Positions 1 to 6,251 of a stretch of DNA of 9,691 nucleotides are shown piece by piece. The first letter of the stretch is position 1. Each line of letters starts with the position of its first letter. The stretch is from DASZZV01 sp035544835 (GTDB taxonomy: Bacteria > Acidobacteriota > Thermoanaerobaculia > Gp7-AA8). The stretch covers positions 1-9,691 of the forward strand of contig DASZZV010000406.1 in NCBI GenBank assembly GCA_035544835.1, given 5' to 3'. A program made the position numbers and the translations under genes. The notes beneath the pieces were generated by a model. That model saw only the letters and a list, made by a program, of their open reading frames with translations. It was not told the DNA's origin and ran no database searches.

Positions 1-119
1 GCACGATGTGAATATCGATCCTCTTTCTCGTGACGGGAGAATGAACTTACATCGTTCGCCGTTCCCGAGGTCCCTCGCCCCTCCCACCCAACCACCCTTG
101 CTCGGGATGACAATTGTTT

Positions 120-141
120 ATGTATCCCAGTAACGATACAT
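120..141. promoter_or_regulatory. Putative operator: 7-8-7 inverted repeat upstream of fadI
   Basis: ATGTATC at 120-126 and GATACAT at 135-141 are perfect inverted complements around an 8-base spacer, about 100 bases before the fadI start. The size and symmetry resemble the sites of dimeric TetR- or GntR-type repressors, which often control beta-oxidation operons. A weak -35-like TTGTTT (114-119) lies against its left edge and TACATC (137-142) is 17 bases downstream of it, so a bound protein could block a promoter here. The palindrome is seen; the operator role is inference. Confidence 0.35.
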
Positions 142-159
142 CCGGCTAACATCAGCGTC

Positions 160-199
160 CGCGGCTCGCGCCGCGACTGTCCGGGCAGCTCTTTTTTTT
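160..199 (+). other. GC hairpin and T-tract in the fadI leader
   Basis: CGCGGC (160-165) pairs with GCCGCG (170-175) around the loop TCGC. A weaker stem (177-179 with 186-188) follows, and then eight T at 192-199. The strong stem is 16 bases from the T-tract, so this is not a standard intrinsic terminator by itself. It could end an upstream transcript or act as a leader attenuator. Confidence 0.25.
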
Positions 200-243
200 C
201 AATATCAATTTTCAATTTTCAATTCCGAGCGATCGAGGTAACC

Positions 244-1539
244 ATGGTGTGGTTATACAACCCGCGAGTGGCAATCATCAGTGGACTCAGGACGCCGTTC
301 GCAAAAGCCGGGACGCTGTATGGGCAACTCGACGCCCTGGAGCTGGGAAAGATCGTCGTCTCCGAGCTTTTGCAACGCAGCGGTCTCGATCCGGCGTCGA
401 TCGATGAAGTCATCTACGGGACGGTCATCCCGTCGGTCAAAGCGGCCAACATCGCGCGGGAGATCGTGCTCGGCACGAACCTTCCGCGGACCATTCCCGG
501 ATTCACCGTATCGCGTGCCTGCGCCTCGTCCAACACGGCCCTCACCAGTGGTGCCGACATGATCGCGCGCAATCACGCCCACACCGTGATCGTCGGAGGT
601 GCCGAGTCGCTTTCGACCGTGCCCATTCTGTTCTCAAAGAAATTCGCCGAGACTCTTCTCTTCGCCAACAAGCAGAAGACAATGGCCGGAAAGCTCGCAG
701 CTTTCAACAGACTTCGGCTGCGCGATCTCGCGCCCGATACTCCGGCCATCGCCGAATCATCGACCGGCCTCACCATGGGTGAATCGGCCGAGAAGATGGC
801 CAAAGAGAACGGCATCTCGCGTGAAGCGCAGGACCGCTTCGCCTACCAGAGCCATACCCGGGCTGCAAAGGCCACTGCAGACGGACGATTCAAGGACGAA
901 GTGATGAGCTTCGCCATCCCCCCTTCGTTCGAGAAGGTCGCCGAAGCGGACAATCTGATCCGCGCCGATACCACCATCGAGGCGCTCTCGCAGCTCAAGC
1001 CGGTCTTCGACAGGAAGTGGGGCACCATCACCGCCGGAAATTCCTCGCCGCTCACCGATGGCGCGTCGGCCATCATTCTCATGTCCGAGGACAAAGCCAA
1101 GGCGATGGGAATCAAGCCGATCGGTTATCTGAAGAGCTACGCCTACGCTGCGCTCGATCCCTTCGATCAGCTCCTGCAGGGTCCGGCCTTCGCTGTACCG
1201 GTCGCGCTCGACCGCGCCAAACTGAATCTCAAGGACATCAACGTCATCGAAATGCACGAGGCCTTCGCCGCTCAGGTGTTGTCGAACATTCAGTGGCTGG
1301 GCTCGAAGAAGTTTGCCGAAGAGAAGCTAGGTCGATCTGAGGCGATTGGCGAGGTCGATTCTGAGAAGATCAACCGCACCGGCGGGTCGATCGCCATCGG
1401 TCATCCTTTCGGAGCGACCGGCGCACGCATCGTCACCACGGTATGCAATGAATTGCAGCGCACCGGGGAGCAGTACGGCCTCATCACCGTTTGCGCTGCT
1501 GGTGGGCAGGGATCGGCGATCATCGTGGAGAGGGAGTAG
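244..1539 (+). CDS. fadI: 3-ketoacyl-CoA thiolase, FadI type
   Basis: Thiolase (acetyl-CoA C-acyltransferase), which cleaves 3-ketoacyl-CoA with CoA to acetyl-CoA and a shortened acyl-CoA, the last step of beta-oxidation in the cytoplasm. The 431 residues match the usual FadI length of about 436, longer than ordinary thiolases of about 390. The nucleophile is Cys93 in SRACASS. The FadI-type loop region runs through RLRLRDL near 156-162. His338 lies in the MHEAFAA motif, His387 in GHPFGATG, and the general-base Cys417 in VCAAGGQG. All catalytic residues are present. The ATG has a good GAGGT Shine-Dalgarno at 235-239, and the N-terminus RVAIISGLRTPFAKAG is family-typical. It is the first gene of a tight operon with a CoA-transferase/racemase-family gene and a CPBP protease gene. 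No FadJ-like multifunctional partner is in the window, so FadI rather than another trifunctional-type thiolase is a call from sequence resemblance. Confidence 0.93.
   Translation: MVWLYNPRVAIISGLRTPFAKAGTLYGQLDALELGKIVVSELLQRSGLDPASIDEVIYGTVIPSVKAANIAREIVLGTNLPRTIPGFTVSRACASSNTALTSGADMIARNHAHTVIVGGAESLSTVPILFSKKFAETLLFANKQKTMAGKLAAFNRLRLRDLAPDTPAIAESSTGLTMGESAEKMAKENGISREAQDRFAYQSHTRAAKATADGRFKDEVMSFAIPPSFEKVAEADNLIRADTTIEALSQLKPVFDRKWGTITAGNSSPLTDGASAIILMSEDKAKAMGIKPIGYLKSYAYAALDPFDQLLQGPAFAVPVALDRAKLNLKDINVIEMHEAFAAQVLSNIQWLGSKKFAEEKLGRSEAIGEVDSEKINRTGGSIAIGHPFGATGARIVTTVCNELQRTGEQYGLITVCAAGGQGSAIIVERE
1531..1536 (+). promoter_or_regulatory. Shine-Dalgarno fixing a TTG start at 1544
   Basis: AGGGAG lies in the last codons of fadI, 7 bases before TTG 1544. 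It supports TTG as the start of the next gene over the ATG at 1346, which lies deep inside fadI. Confidence 0.6.
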
Positions 1540-1543
1540 GGCG

Positions 1544-2710
1544 TTGCCTCTGACCGGGACGCGCGTCCTCGATTTCACGCGTCATCTGCCGGGTCCGTAC
1601 GCCACTGACCTGCTGAGGCGTCTCGGCGCGGAAGTCATCAAGATCGAGCCGCCCGATGGCGATCCGACGCGATGGCTGCCTCCCATCGTCGGTGACTTCG
1701 GCGCTCTCTTCACGCTGGTCAACAGCGGGAAAAAAAGCGTAGTCGTCGACCTCAAGTCCGATGAAGGGCGAGCTTTCGTTCATCGGCTGGCCCGGCAATG
1801 TGATGTGGTTCTGGAGTCGTACCGCCCCGGCGTGGCCCGGAGGTTCGGCATCGACGCCGAAACCTTGCGGACTCTCGAGCCGCGGCTGATTCATTGCTCT
1901 ATCAGCGGCTTCGGCGAAAGTCGCGAACGCAGCGCACACGACCTCAACTTCGTGGCACTGGCAGGGCTCCTCGATCTGCAGCGCGATCAAGCCGGGAACC
2001 CCGTTCTGCCGGCCACTCAGATCGGTGACATGGGCGGCTCATTATTCGGCGTGGTGGCCATTCTGGCAGCGCTCATCGAGCGCCAGAAGAGCGGCCTTGG
2101 CAGAAAGATCGACATCTCGATGTCCGATGCCACGAGGTCGATGATGCCGACCGCGGAAGCGATGTACCGTGGAACCCATGCGCGCCCCGATCAGTTCATG
2201 CTGACCGGAGCGATACCGTCATACAACGTCTATCGCACCGCCGATGGCAAGCATCTCGTGGCCGCCCCTCTGGAGCCGCAGTTCTGGCAACGCTTCTGCG
2301 AGAGCATCGGCCGGCCCGAGTGGATCGAGCACCAATACGACGCTGCGCGCCGGCCGGAGGTCTTCAATGCCATCCGTGAGGCCATCGCCTCGAAGACGCG
2401 CGCCGAATGGGAGAGGATCTTCGATGGTATCGATGCCTGCGTTGAGCCGGTGCTGACGATCGAGGAGGCTCACGATCGTTTCGGAGACCCACTGCAGCGT
2501 CACCCGCTGCAGGTGAATTTCCCGCGAGCACAGCCGCCGGCGGTCTCGCTCGGTGAATCGCTGCCAGAGGTCGCGGCGGCGATGGGATTCGATGCTGCGG
2601 AAGCGGGTCGTATGGCCAGGAGCGACACTTTCCGGCCACGCGAGCGTATGAAAAAGCTGATCGCCACCTCGGTCATGAAACTGGCTCAGAGATTCGGCAG
2701 AAAACCCTGA
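1544..2710 (+). CDS. Family III CoA-transferase (CaiB/BaiF), AMACR-like
   Basis: 388-residue enzyme of the CaiB/BaiF/alpha-methylacyl-CoA racemase family. The N-terminus (LTGTRVLDFTRHLPGPYAT, then LRRLGAEVIKIEPPDGD) is the family CoA-binding fold. Asp162 in QIGDMGGS is the conserved family aspartate. His132 (AHDLNF) and Glu244 (LEPQFW) fall where the racemase bases lie in alpha-methylacyl-CoA racemases (His126, Asp156 and Glu241 in the mycobacterial enzyme, from memory). This favours epimerisation of 2-methylacyl-CoA, which prepares branched chains for beta-oxidation, over formyl- or carnitine-CoA transfer. The start is TTG 1544: it has a correctly spaced Shine-Dalgarno and gives the typical family N-terminus. 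The same frame stays open upstream to 1346, but that part lies inside fadI and has no family similarity. Only 4 bases separate it from fadI, implying translational coupling. True transferase activity cannot be excluded from sequence. Confidence 0.85.
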   Translation: MPLTGTRVLDFTRHLPGPYATDLLRRLGAEVIKIEPPDGDPTRWLPPIVGDFGALFTLVNSGKKSVVVDLKSDEGRAFVHRLARQCDVVLESYRPGVARRFGIDAETLRTLEPRLIHCSISGFGESRERSAHDLNFVALAGLLDLQRDQAGNPVLPATQIGDMGGSLFGVVAILAALIERQKSGLGRKIDISMSDATRSMMPTAEAMYRGTHARPDQFMLTGAIPSYNVYRTADGKHLVAAPLEPQFWQRFCESIGRPEWIEHQYDAARRPEVFNAIREAIASKTRAEWERIFDGIDACVEPVLTIEEAHDRFGDPLQRHPLQVNFPRAQPPAVSLGESLPEVAAAMGFDAAEAGRMARSDTFRPRERMKKLIATSVMKLAQRFGRKP

Positions 2711-2715
2711 AGGAG
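2711..2715 (+). promoter_or_regulatory. Shine-Dalgarno fixing a TTG start at 2724
   Basis: AGGAG follows directly on the TGA stop of the preceding gene and lies 8 bases before TTG 2724. This spacing supports the TTG start and coupled translation. Confidence 0.6.
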
Positions 2716-2723
2716 CTGACAAG

Positions 2724-3506
2724 TTGGTCTACGCCGCTCCCATTCTCATCCTCACCGGCTACGTGATTCTGATCATTCTCGATCAGCGCCGTGGACTCCT
2801 CGGCGGCGCAGACCACTTCCCCACTGTCGCTCACCGTTATGCCGCCTACGCCTGGCTCGGCTTCTTTCTATTCGGGATGAGCACGATGGTGACGCTTTCG
2901 GCGCTGCATCCCACGCAAGCAGGAGAGTTGCGCAATGTTTCCTTTCCTTCCCTGTTTGTACTGCACTACGTCCTGCTGATCTTCCTGGTCGGATGGTGGC
3001 TGCTGACGGGCCGTCCCGAGCTGACCCGCTTTCTCAACCTTCGTCGTGATCCCAACGGCGAGTCTGAACTGCTCGGCTTCGCAGTCGGTTTTGGTGGATG
3101 GGTCGTCACCATTGCAGCCGCTCTGGCCATAGGACTCATTCTGAAAGCCGCCGGCCTCATCGGCGATGACCTCAAAGCCTCTCCGATGATTCCCTGGATG
3201 GCTGCGCTCCCGATATGGAAGAAGATCGTGCTTGTCTTCGCGGCCATGACGATCGAGGAGTTTTTCTACCGCGCCTGGCTGCAGAAACGGGTCGGCCTGC
3301 TGCTCTCAACGATTCTCTTCGCCATCTCCCACGCCGGCTATGGTCAGCCAATCATGCTGATCGGTATTGCGCTGGTGTCGCTCATCATCGGGTTCACCTT
3401 CTACAAGACGAAAAACCTCGTGCCGTGCATCATCGCGCACGGAGTCTTCGATTCGATCCAGCTCTTCGTGATTCTGCCAGTGGCCATCAAGTTCCTGCCT
3501 ACGTGA
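2724..3506 (+). CDS. CPBP family intramembrane metalloprotease
   Basis: 260-residue polytopic membrane protein with about eight hydrophobic segments (roughly 4-20, 40-60, 74-95, 117-141, 162-176, 190-203, 208-226 and 240-257). It has the three signature motifs of the CPBP (CAAX protease/bacteriocin-processing, Abi, Rce1-like) family: Glu178-Glu179...Arg183 in EEFFYR, Phe199...His203 in FAISH, and His239...Asp243 in HGVFD. In Rce1 and its relatives the glutamates and histidines form the active site within the membrane. The substrate is unknown; bacterial relatives include bacteriocin-immunity and peptide-processing proteins, and many are uncharacterised. The start is TTG with a good Shine-Dalgarno and leads straight into a hydrophobic segment. 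It is the last gene of the fadI operon, an odd partner for two soluble acyl-CoA enzymes. A convergent MATE gene lies 85 bases downstream. Confidence 0.85.
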   Translation: MVYAAPILILTGYVILIILDQRRGLLGGADHFPTVAHRYAAYAWLGFFLFGMSTMVTLSALHPTQAGELRNVSFPSLFVLHYVLLIFLVGWWLLTGRPELTRFLNLRRDPNGESELLGFAVGFGGWVVTIAAALAIGLILKAAGLIGDDLKASPMIPWMAALPIWKKIVLVFAAMTIEEFFYRAWLQKRVGLLLSTILFAISHAGYGQPIMLIGIALVSLIIGFTFYKTKNLVPCIIAHGVFDSIQLFVILPVAIKFLPT

Positions 3507-3522
3507 CGAACGGCAGCGCCAA

Positions 3523-3577
3523 TCGGAGTGGCGGCATCTTTGCCGCCGAGCCAGGCGACAGGATGTCGCCACTCCGA
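3523..3577. repeat. Palindromic element with two internal hairpins
   Basis: The ends TCGGAGTGG (3523-3531) and CCACTCCGA (3569-3577) are perfect 9-bp inverted complements. Between them are two further hairpins: GGCGGCA/TGCCGCC with loop TCTT (3530-3547) and GCGACA/TGTCGC with loop GGA (3555-3569). The outer and inner stems compete for the two bases 3530-3531 and for 3569, so the element can fold as a three-way junction or as two separate hairpins. It sits in the 85-base gap between two convergent genes. It may be a REP/BIME-type repeat and could end transcription both ways, although no T-tract follows the stems. The hairpins are seen; repeat status needs the whole genome. Confidence 0.7.
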
Positions 3578-3591
3578 ACTTCTTGCCGCGA

Positions 3592-4968
3592 TTACGCAAC
3601 GGGCGAGTTGTGCAGCGGATCGATCCCAGCCCGTGAGAGCCGCAGAAAGCGCCGCAACAGAAGAAAGGCCACGGCCGACAATCCCGCGCACAATCCCCAC
3701 CACATCCCGACGATGCCTCGGTGCAGGGTAAATCCGAGAAACAGCGCGACCGGGAGTCCCACCGCCCAGTGGCCGGCAACGTTGGCGAGGAATGCGTAAC
3801 GGGTGTCGCCGGCGCCGCGAAGCACGCCCGCGCCGACACCCTGAATCCCGTCCGAGATCTGAAACACCGCCGCGATCATCACCAGTGGTACTGCAGCAAG
3901 GATCACTTCCGGCTCACTGCTCAGGATGCGAGCCAGCGCTGCAGGAAAGATTAGAAACAGAAACGCACAAAAGGACATGAACGCCCCACCCACAGCAAAG
4001 GCAGCCAAGCCGGCGCGTCGCGTTCCCGGTTGATCGCGCGCTCCAATGGCGCGACCGACTCTGACTGATCCGGCCGCTCCAATTCCCACCGCGGCCGTGA
4101 ACGTGAAGCTGGCCAGCGAGATTGCCACCTGATGCGCTGCGAGCTGCAGCTTTCCGAGCTCTCCGGCGAACAGAGTGACCAGTGCGAAGATGCCGACCTC
4201 CGCTCCCCACTGGAGGCCCAGCGGGACTCCAATCCTCAGGGAGCGCAGCAGCTCAGATAGCGCAAGTTTCCTCGAGAAACGTTGTGCGCTCTGAAAAGCG
4301 GGGACGGCCATGGCAATGAATCCCAGCTGAACAAACGAGCCGAGAAGGGTCGCCAGCGCCGCCCCCGGAACCCCGAGCTTCGGAACATGGCGCAGGCCGA
4401 AACACCACCAGGGCAGTCGCGCCCCTCCGAACACAAAAAGAAGATCCGCCACGAAGTTGAAGACATTCCCGGCCAGCATCGCGTAGATCATCGGACGCGT
4501 AATTCCTCGGGCCTGGAGATAGGCCCGAACAACCAAGAAGAGCAGCGCTGGAATCACGCTGAAGGTACGGATCAGGAGATAGCCGGTGGTCAGGCTGACG
4601 ATCTGCGGGTCGATCGGCAGACGCCGGAGGAGCATTGGCGCCGCCGCCATCGGAATCATGAGCGCGCCACCCGCCAGCAGTGAAAGCCACACTCCCTGCC
4701 ACAACATCTGCCGCGCCCGGATCGCGTCCCCTGCTCCCAGCGCCTGGGAGATGAGCGGGTCAATCCCCATGACGATCCCCATGCCGACAATGGCGATAGC
4801 GAAGAAGAGTGTGTTGCCCAGCCCTGCAGCTCCCAGCTCGATCGTTCCGAGACGACCGACCACGGCGGTGTCAACCACGCCCATCAACTGGGTTCCGGCC
4901 TGCGCCGCGGCAATGGGAACGGCCAGCGCGACCAGCAAGCGCGCCTCGCGGAAAAAGTCTTTACTCAT
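3592..4968 (-). CDS. MATE family efflux transporter, NorM type
   Basis: 458-residue inner-membrane antiporter with about 12 hydrophobic segments in two homologous halves. It exports cationic drugs or metabolites in exchange for Na+ or H+. Family marks include QAGTQLMGVVDTAVVGRLG (about 23-41), LVVRAYLQARGITRP (145-159, with its second-half counterpart GVLRGAGDTR at 381-390) and the loop Gly-Gln/His-rich KLQLAAHQVA. Asp33, Glu257 and Asp373 lie where NorM of Vibrio cholerae has its cation-binding Asp36, Glu255 and Asp371 (numbers from memory). The ATG at 4968 is the only start codon between the upstream in-frame stop and the family N-terminus. The strong Shine-Dalgarno (4990-4994) is 21 bases away, too far for direct use, and instead serves a mini-ORF overlapping this start. 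The gene diverges from a response-regulator gene and converges on the CPBP gene. The substrate cannot be read from sequence. Confidence 0.92.
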   Translation of the reverse strand: MSKDFFREARLLVALAVPIAAAQAGTQLMGVVDTAVVGRLGTIELGAAGLGNTLFFAIAIVGMGIVMGIDPLISQALGAGDAIRARQMLWQGVWLSLLAGGALMIPMAAAPMLLRRLPIDPQIVSLTTGYLLIRTFSVIPALLFLVVRAYLQARGITRPMIYAMLAGNVFNFVADLLFVFGGARLPWWCFGLRHVPKLGVPGAALATLLGSFVQLGFIAMAVPAFQSAQRFSRKLALSELLRSLRIGVPLGLQWGAEVGIFALVTLFAGELGKLQLAAHQVAISLASFTFTAAVGIGAAGSVRVGRAIGARDQPGTRRAGLAAFAVGGAFMSFCAFLFLIFPAALARILSSEPEVILAAVPLVMIAAVFQISDGIQGVGAGVLRGAGDTRYAFLANVAGHWAVGLPVALFLGFTLHRGIVGMWWGLCAGLSAVAFLLLRRFLRLSRAGIDPLHNSPVA

Positions 4969-4981
4969 GAGCGGGTCGCAT
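4961..4981 (-). CDS. Putative six-codon leader mini-ORF (MRPAHE) of the MATE gene
   Basis: ATG at 4979-4981 (reverse strand) opens MRPAHE, and its TAA stop (4961-4963) lies just inside the MATE coding start. The Shine-Dalgarno GGAGG (4990-4994, within AAGGGAGGTGA) is 8 bases from this ATG, which is ideal, but 21 bases from the MATE ATG. The overlap would let ribosomes ending the mini-ORF restart on the MATE ATG. Arrangement seen; translation is inferred. Confidence 0.35.
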   Translation of the reverse strand: MRPAHE

Positions 4982-4986
4982 TCTAC

Positions 4987-4997
4987 TCACCTCCCTT
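4987..4997 (-). promoter_or_regulatory. Strong Shine-Dalgarno upstream of MATE
   Basis: AAGGGAGGTGA (reverse strand) is an almost complete anti-16S complement. Its spacing fits the mini-ORF ATG at 4981 and not the MATE ATG at 4968. Confidence 0.6.
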
Positions 4998-5002
4998 ACA
5001 AT
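4997..5002 (+). promoter_or_regulatory. Possible -10 box for the response regulator gene
   Basis: TACAAT matches the sigma70 -10 consensus at five of six bases and would give a leader of about 20 bases before the ATG at 5029. No recognisable -35 box lies 16-18 bases upstream, so this is weak. Confidence 0.25.
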
Positions 5003-5028
5003 GCCGGTGAGCAGCCCGGGAGAAACTC

Positions 5029-5448
5029 ATGGCAATTGCACATACAGGCAAAGGGAAGATTCTCATCATCGACGACAGCGAAGCCGCGCTGACCTCAGCT
5101 CGACGAAGTCTCGAGAGCGCCGGCTACACAGTCATCACCTCGAACACGGCTCTCCGAATGCCGGCGCTGGTGCAGCAGGAGTCGCCCGAACTGATTCTTC
5201 TCGATGTTGAGATGCCGGCGTTGCGCGGCGACCAGGTCATGGAGTTCACGCAGCTCTTCGACTTCCTGCGCCGCAGTCCCATTGTTTTCCATTCGGCGAA
5301 ACCCGAGGAAGAGCTGGCCGAGCTGGTGAAGAAGACAGGGGCGGCAGGATTCATCCGCAAGACCTCGAACAGCCTGCAGTTCGTCAATCAGGTAGACCGC
5401 TGGATGACGAAAGCCAGAAGTGAAAAGAGCGCCGGGCCTAAGGTCTGA
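5029..5448 (+). CDS. Single-domain response regulator (CheY-like receiver)
   Basis: 139-residue stand-alone receiver domain with no output domain. Family residues are all present: acidic pair Asp15-Asp16 (ILIIDDS), phospho-acceptor Asp59 (ILLDVEMP), Ser89 in the switch threonine/serine position (IVFHSAKP) and Lys111 (GFIRKTS). It should be phosphorylated by a histidine kinase and signal by binding a partner. No kinase is in the window, so the pathway is unknown. The ATG has GGGAGA (5018-5023) five bases upstream. It is transcribed away from the MATE gene across a 60-base gap, which may hold promoters for both. Its last 11 bases overlap the 3' end of xth on the other strand. The tail after residue 125 (about 14 residues, Lys/Ser-rich) is short and probably disordered. 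Confidence 0.9.
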   Translation: MAIAHTGKGKILIIDDSEAALTSARRSLESAGYTVITSNTALRMPALVQQESPELILLDVEMPALRGDQVMEFTQLFDFLRRSPIVFHSAKPEEELAELVKKTGAAGFIRKTSNSLQFVNQVDRWMTKARSEKSAGPKV

Positions 5449-6187
5449 AGGTCGCCATCACCGGACCGTGATCGCTCGTCCCCACATCGGCTAACACCGG
5501 ACAGGAGACAGCCCGGTCGGCGAGACTCGTGCTGGCCAGCACGTAGTCGAGGCGCCAGCCGATATTGCGTTCGCGCAGGTTCCGCCATGGAGCCCACCAG
5601 GTGAAGTAGTTTTCGTTGTCCGGATCGAGCGCCCTCCCGACATCGACCATGCCATTCCCGATGATCTTCTCGAAGAGCTCCCGTTCCTCCCCTCGTTGAC
5701 CAATGATGTTCGGCTTGCGTTCCTTCGGATGTACGTCGCGATCGGTTCTGGCCACGTTCATGTCGCCGCAGAGAACCAGTGTCTTCCCCGACTTTTCCAT
5801 CATGGCGGTATAGCGCTCCATGGCGTTCATGAATGCCAGCTTGGCCGGGTAATCCTTTCCCCCATTGGGAACATAAACCGAGGCGACTACAAGATCGCCG
5901 ATCTCGGCCTGAACGATGCGTGTTTCGTGATCGAATTCGGGATGGGAGAACTTCGGTGCTTCCTGGAAAGCGGCCGTGCGGATATGCAGTCCCACGCCTG
6001 AGTAGGCCGCGGCTCCGTGCCAGTAGCAGGAGTAGCCCTCGAGATTGCAGACCGTCTCGGGGACCTGTTCGGGCCTGGCCTTGAGCTCCTGCAGACAGAG
6101 GACATCGGGCTGGTCGCGGTGTACCCATTCCAGCAGTTGCGTGTGACGGGCTCGAATTCCGTTGACGTTCCAGGTCGCAATTTTCAT
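5438..6187 (-). CDS. xth: Exodeoxyribonuclease III (AP endonuclease)
   Basis: 249-residue DNA-repair nuclease of the exonuclease III/APE1 family. It cuts 5' of abasic sites and has 3'-5' exonuclease and 3'-phosphatase activity in base excision repair, Mg2+-dependent and cytoplasmic. The active site is complete: Asn7 (WNVNGIRAR), Glu34 (LQELKA), Tyr105 (VYVPNGG), Asp142 and Asn144 (CGDMNVA), Asp214 (WRLDYVLAS), and Asp239-His240 (TSDHGPV). Length is in the normal 250-270 range. The ATG at 6187 opens directly into the family N-terminus, but I see no good Shine-Dalgarno before it. The gene is convergent with the response regulator and overlaps it by 11 bases at the stops. Its 5' side faces a 209-base gap with a large inverted repeat. 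Confidence 0.94.
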   Translation of the reverse strand: MKIATWNVNGIRARHTQLLEWVHRDQPDVLCLQELKARPEQVPETVCNLEGYSCYWHGAAAYSGVGLHIRTAAFQEAPKFSHPEFDHETRIVQAEIGDLVVASVYVPNGGKDYPAKLAFMNAMERYTAMMEKSGKTLVLCGDMNVARTDRDVHPKERKPNIIGQRGEERELFEKIIGNGMVDVGRALDPDNENYFTWWAPWRNLRERNIGWRLDYVLASTSLADRAVSCPVLADVGTSDHGPVMATFRP

Positions 6188-6251
6188 CGGCCCGGGATGG
6201 TAGCAGGTTCCGAGGCAGTCGCCGGTCGCTTCTTGCGTGGCTGTCGCGTCT

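Larger units (their letters stand above)
1..243. other. Non-coding leader upstream of fadI
   Basis: No convincing gene is seen here. The three forward frames hit stops early, except for one open stretch from about base 2 to 133 whose translation is proline- and leucine-rich and resembles no family I know. On the reverse strand nothing starts and leaves the window. The stretch holds a 7+7 bp inverted repeat (120-141), a GC hairpin (160-175), a run of eight T (192-199), and an AT-rich tract in which CAATTTT occurs twice in tandem and then degenerates (206-226). These look like promoter and leader elements for the fadI operon. Confidence 0.6.

Noticed and set aside
2..133. Tail of an upstream forward gene
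   Set aside because: The frame is open, but the translation is low-complexity (proline/leucine-rich) and matches nothing; it also runs over the palindrome at 120-141.
757..1257. 166-codon reverse-strand open frame inside fadI
   Set aside because: Antisense shadow common in GC-rich genes; no recognisable motif and no start context.
1346..1543. Upstream extension of the AMACR-like reading frame to an ATG inside fadI
   Set aside because: The 66 extra codons are arginine- and serine-rich out-of-frame reading of fadI. The family N-terminus and Shine-Dalgarno point to TTG 1544.
3306..3839. 177-codon reverse-strand open frame spanning the CPBP 3' end, the repeat and the MATE 3' end
   Set aside because: Cysteine- and arginine-rich sequence without family features, crossing two real gene ends and a palindrome.
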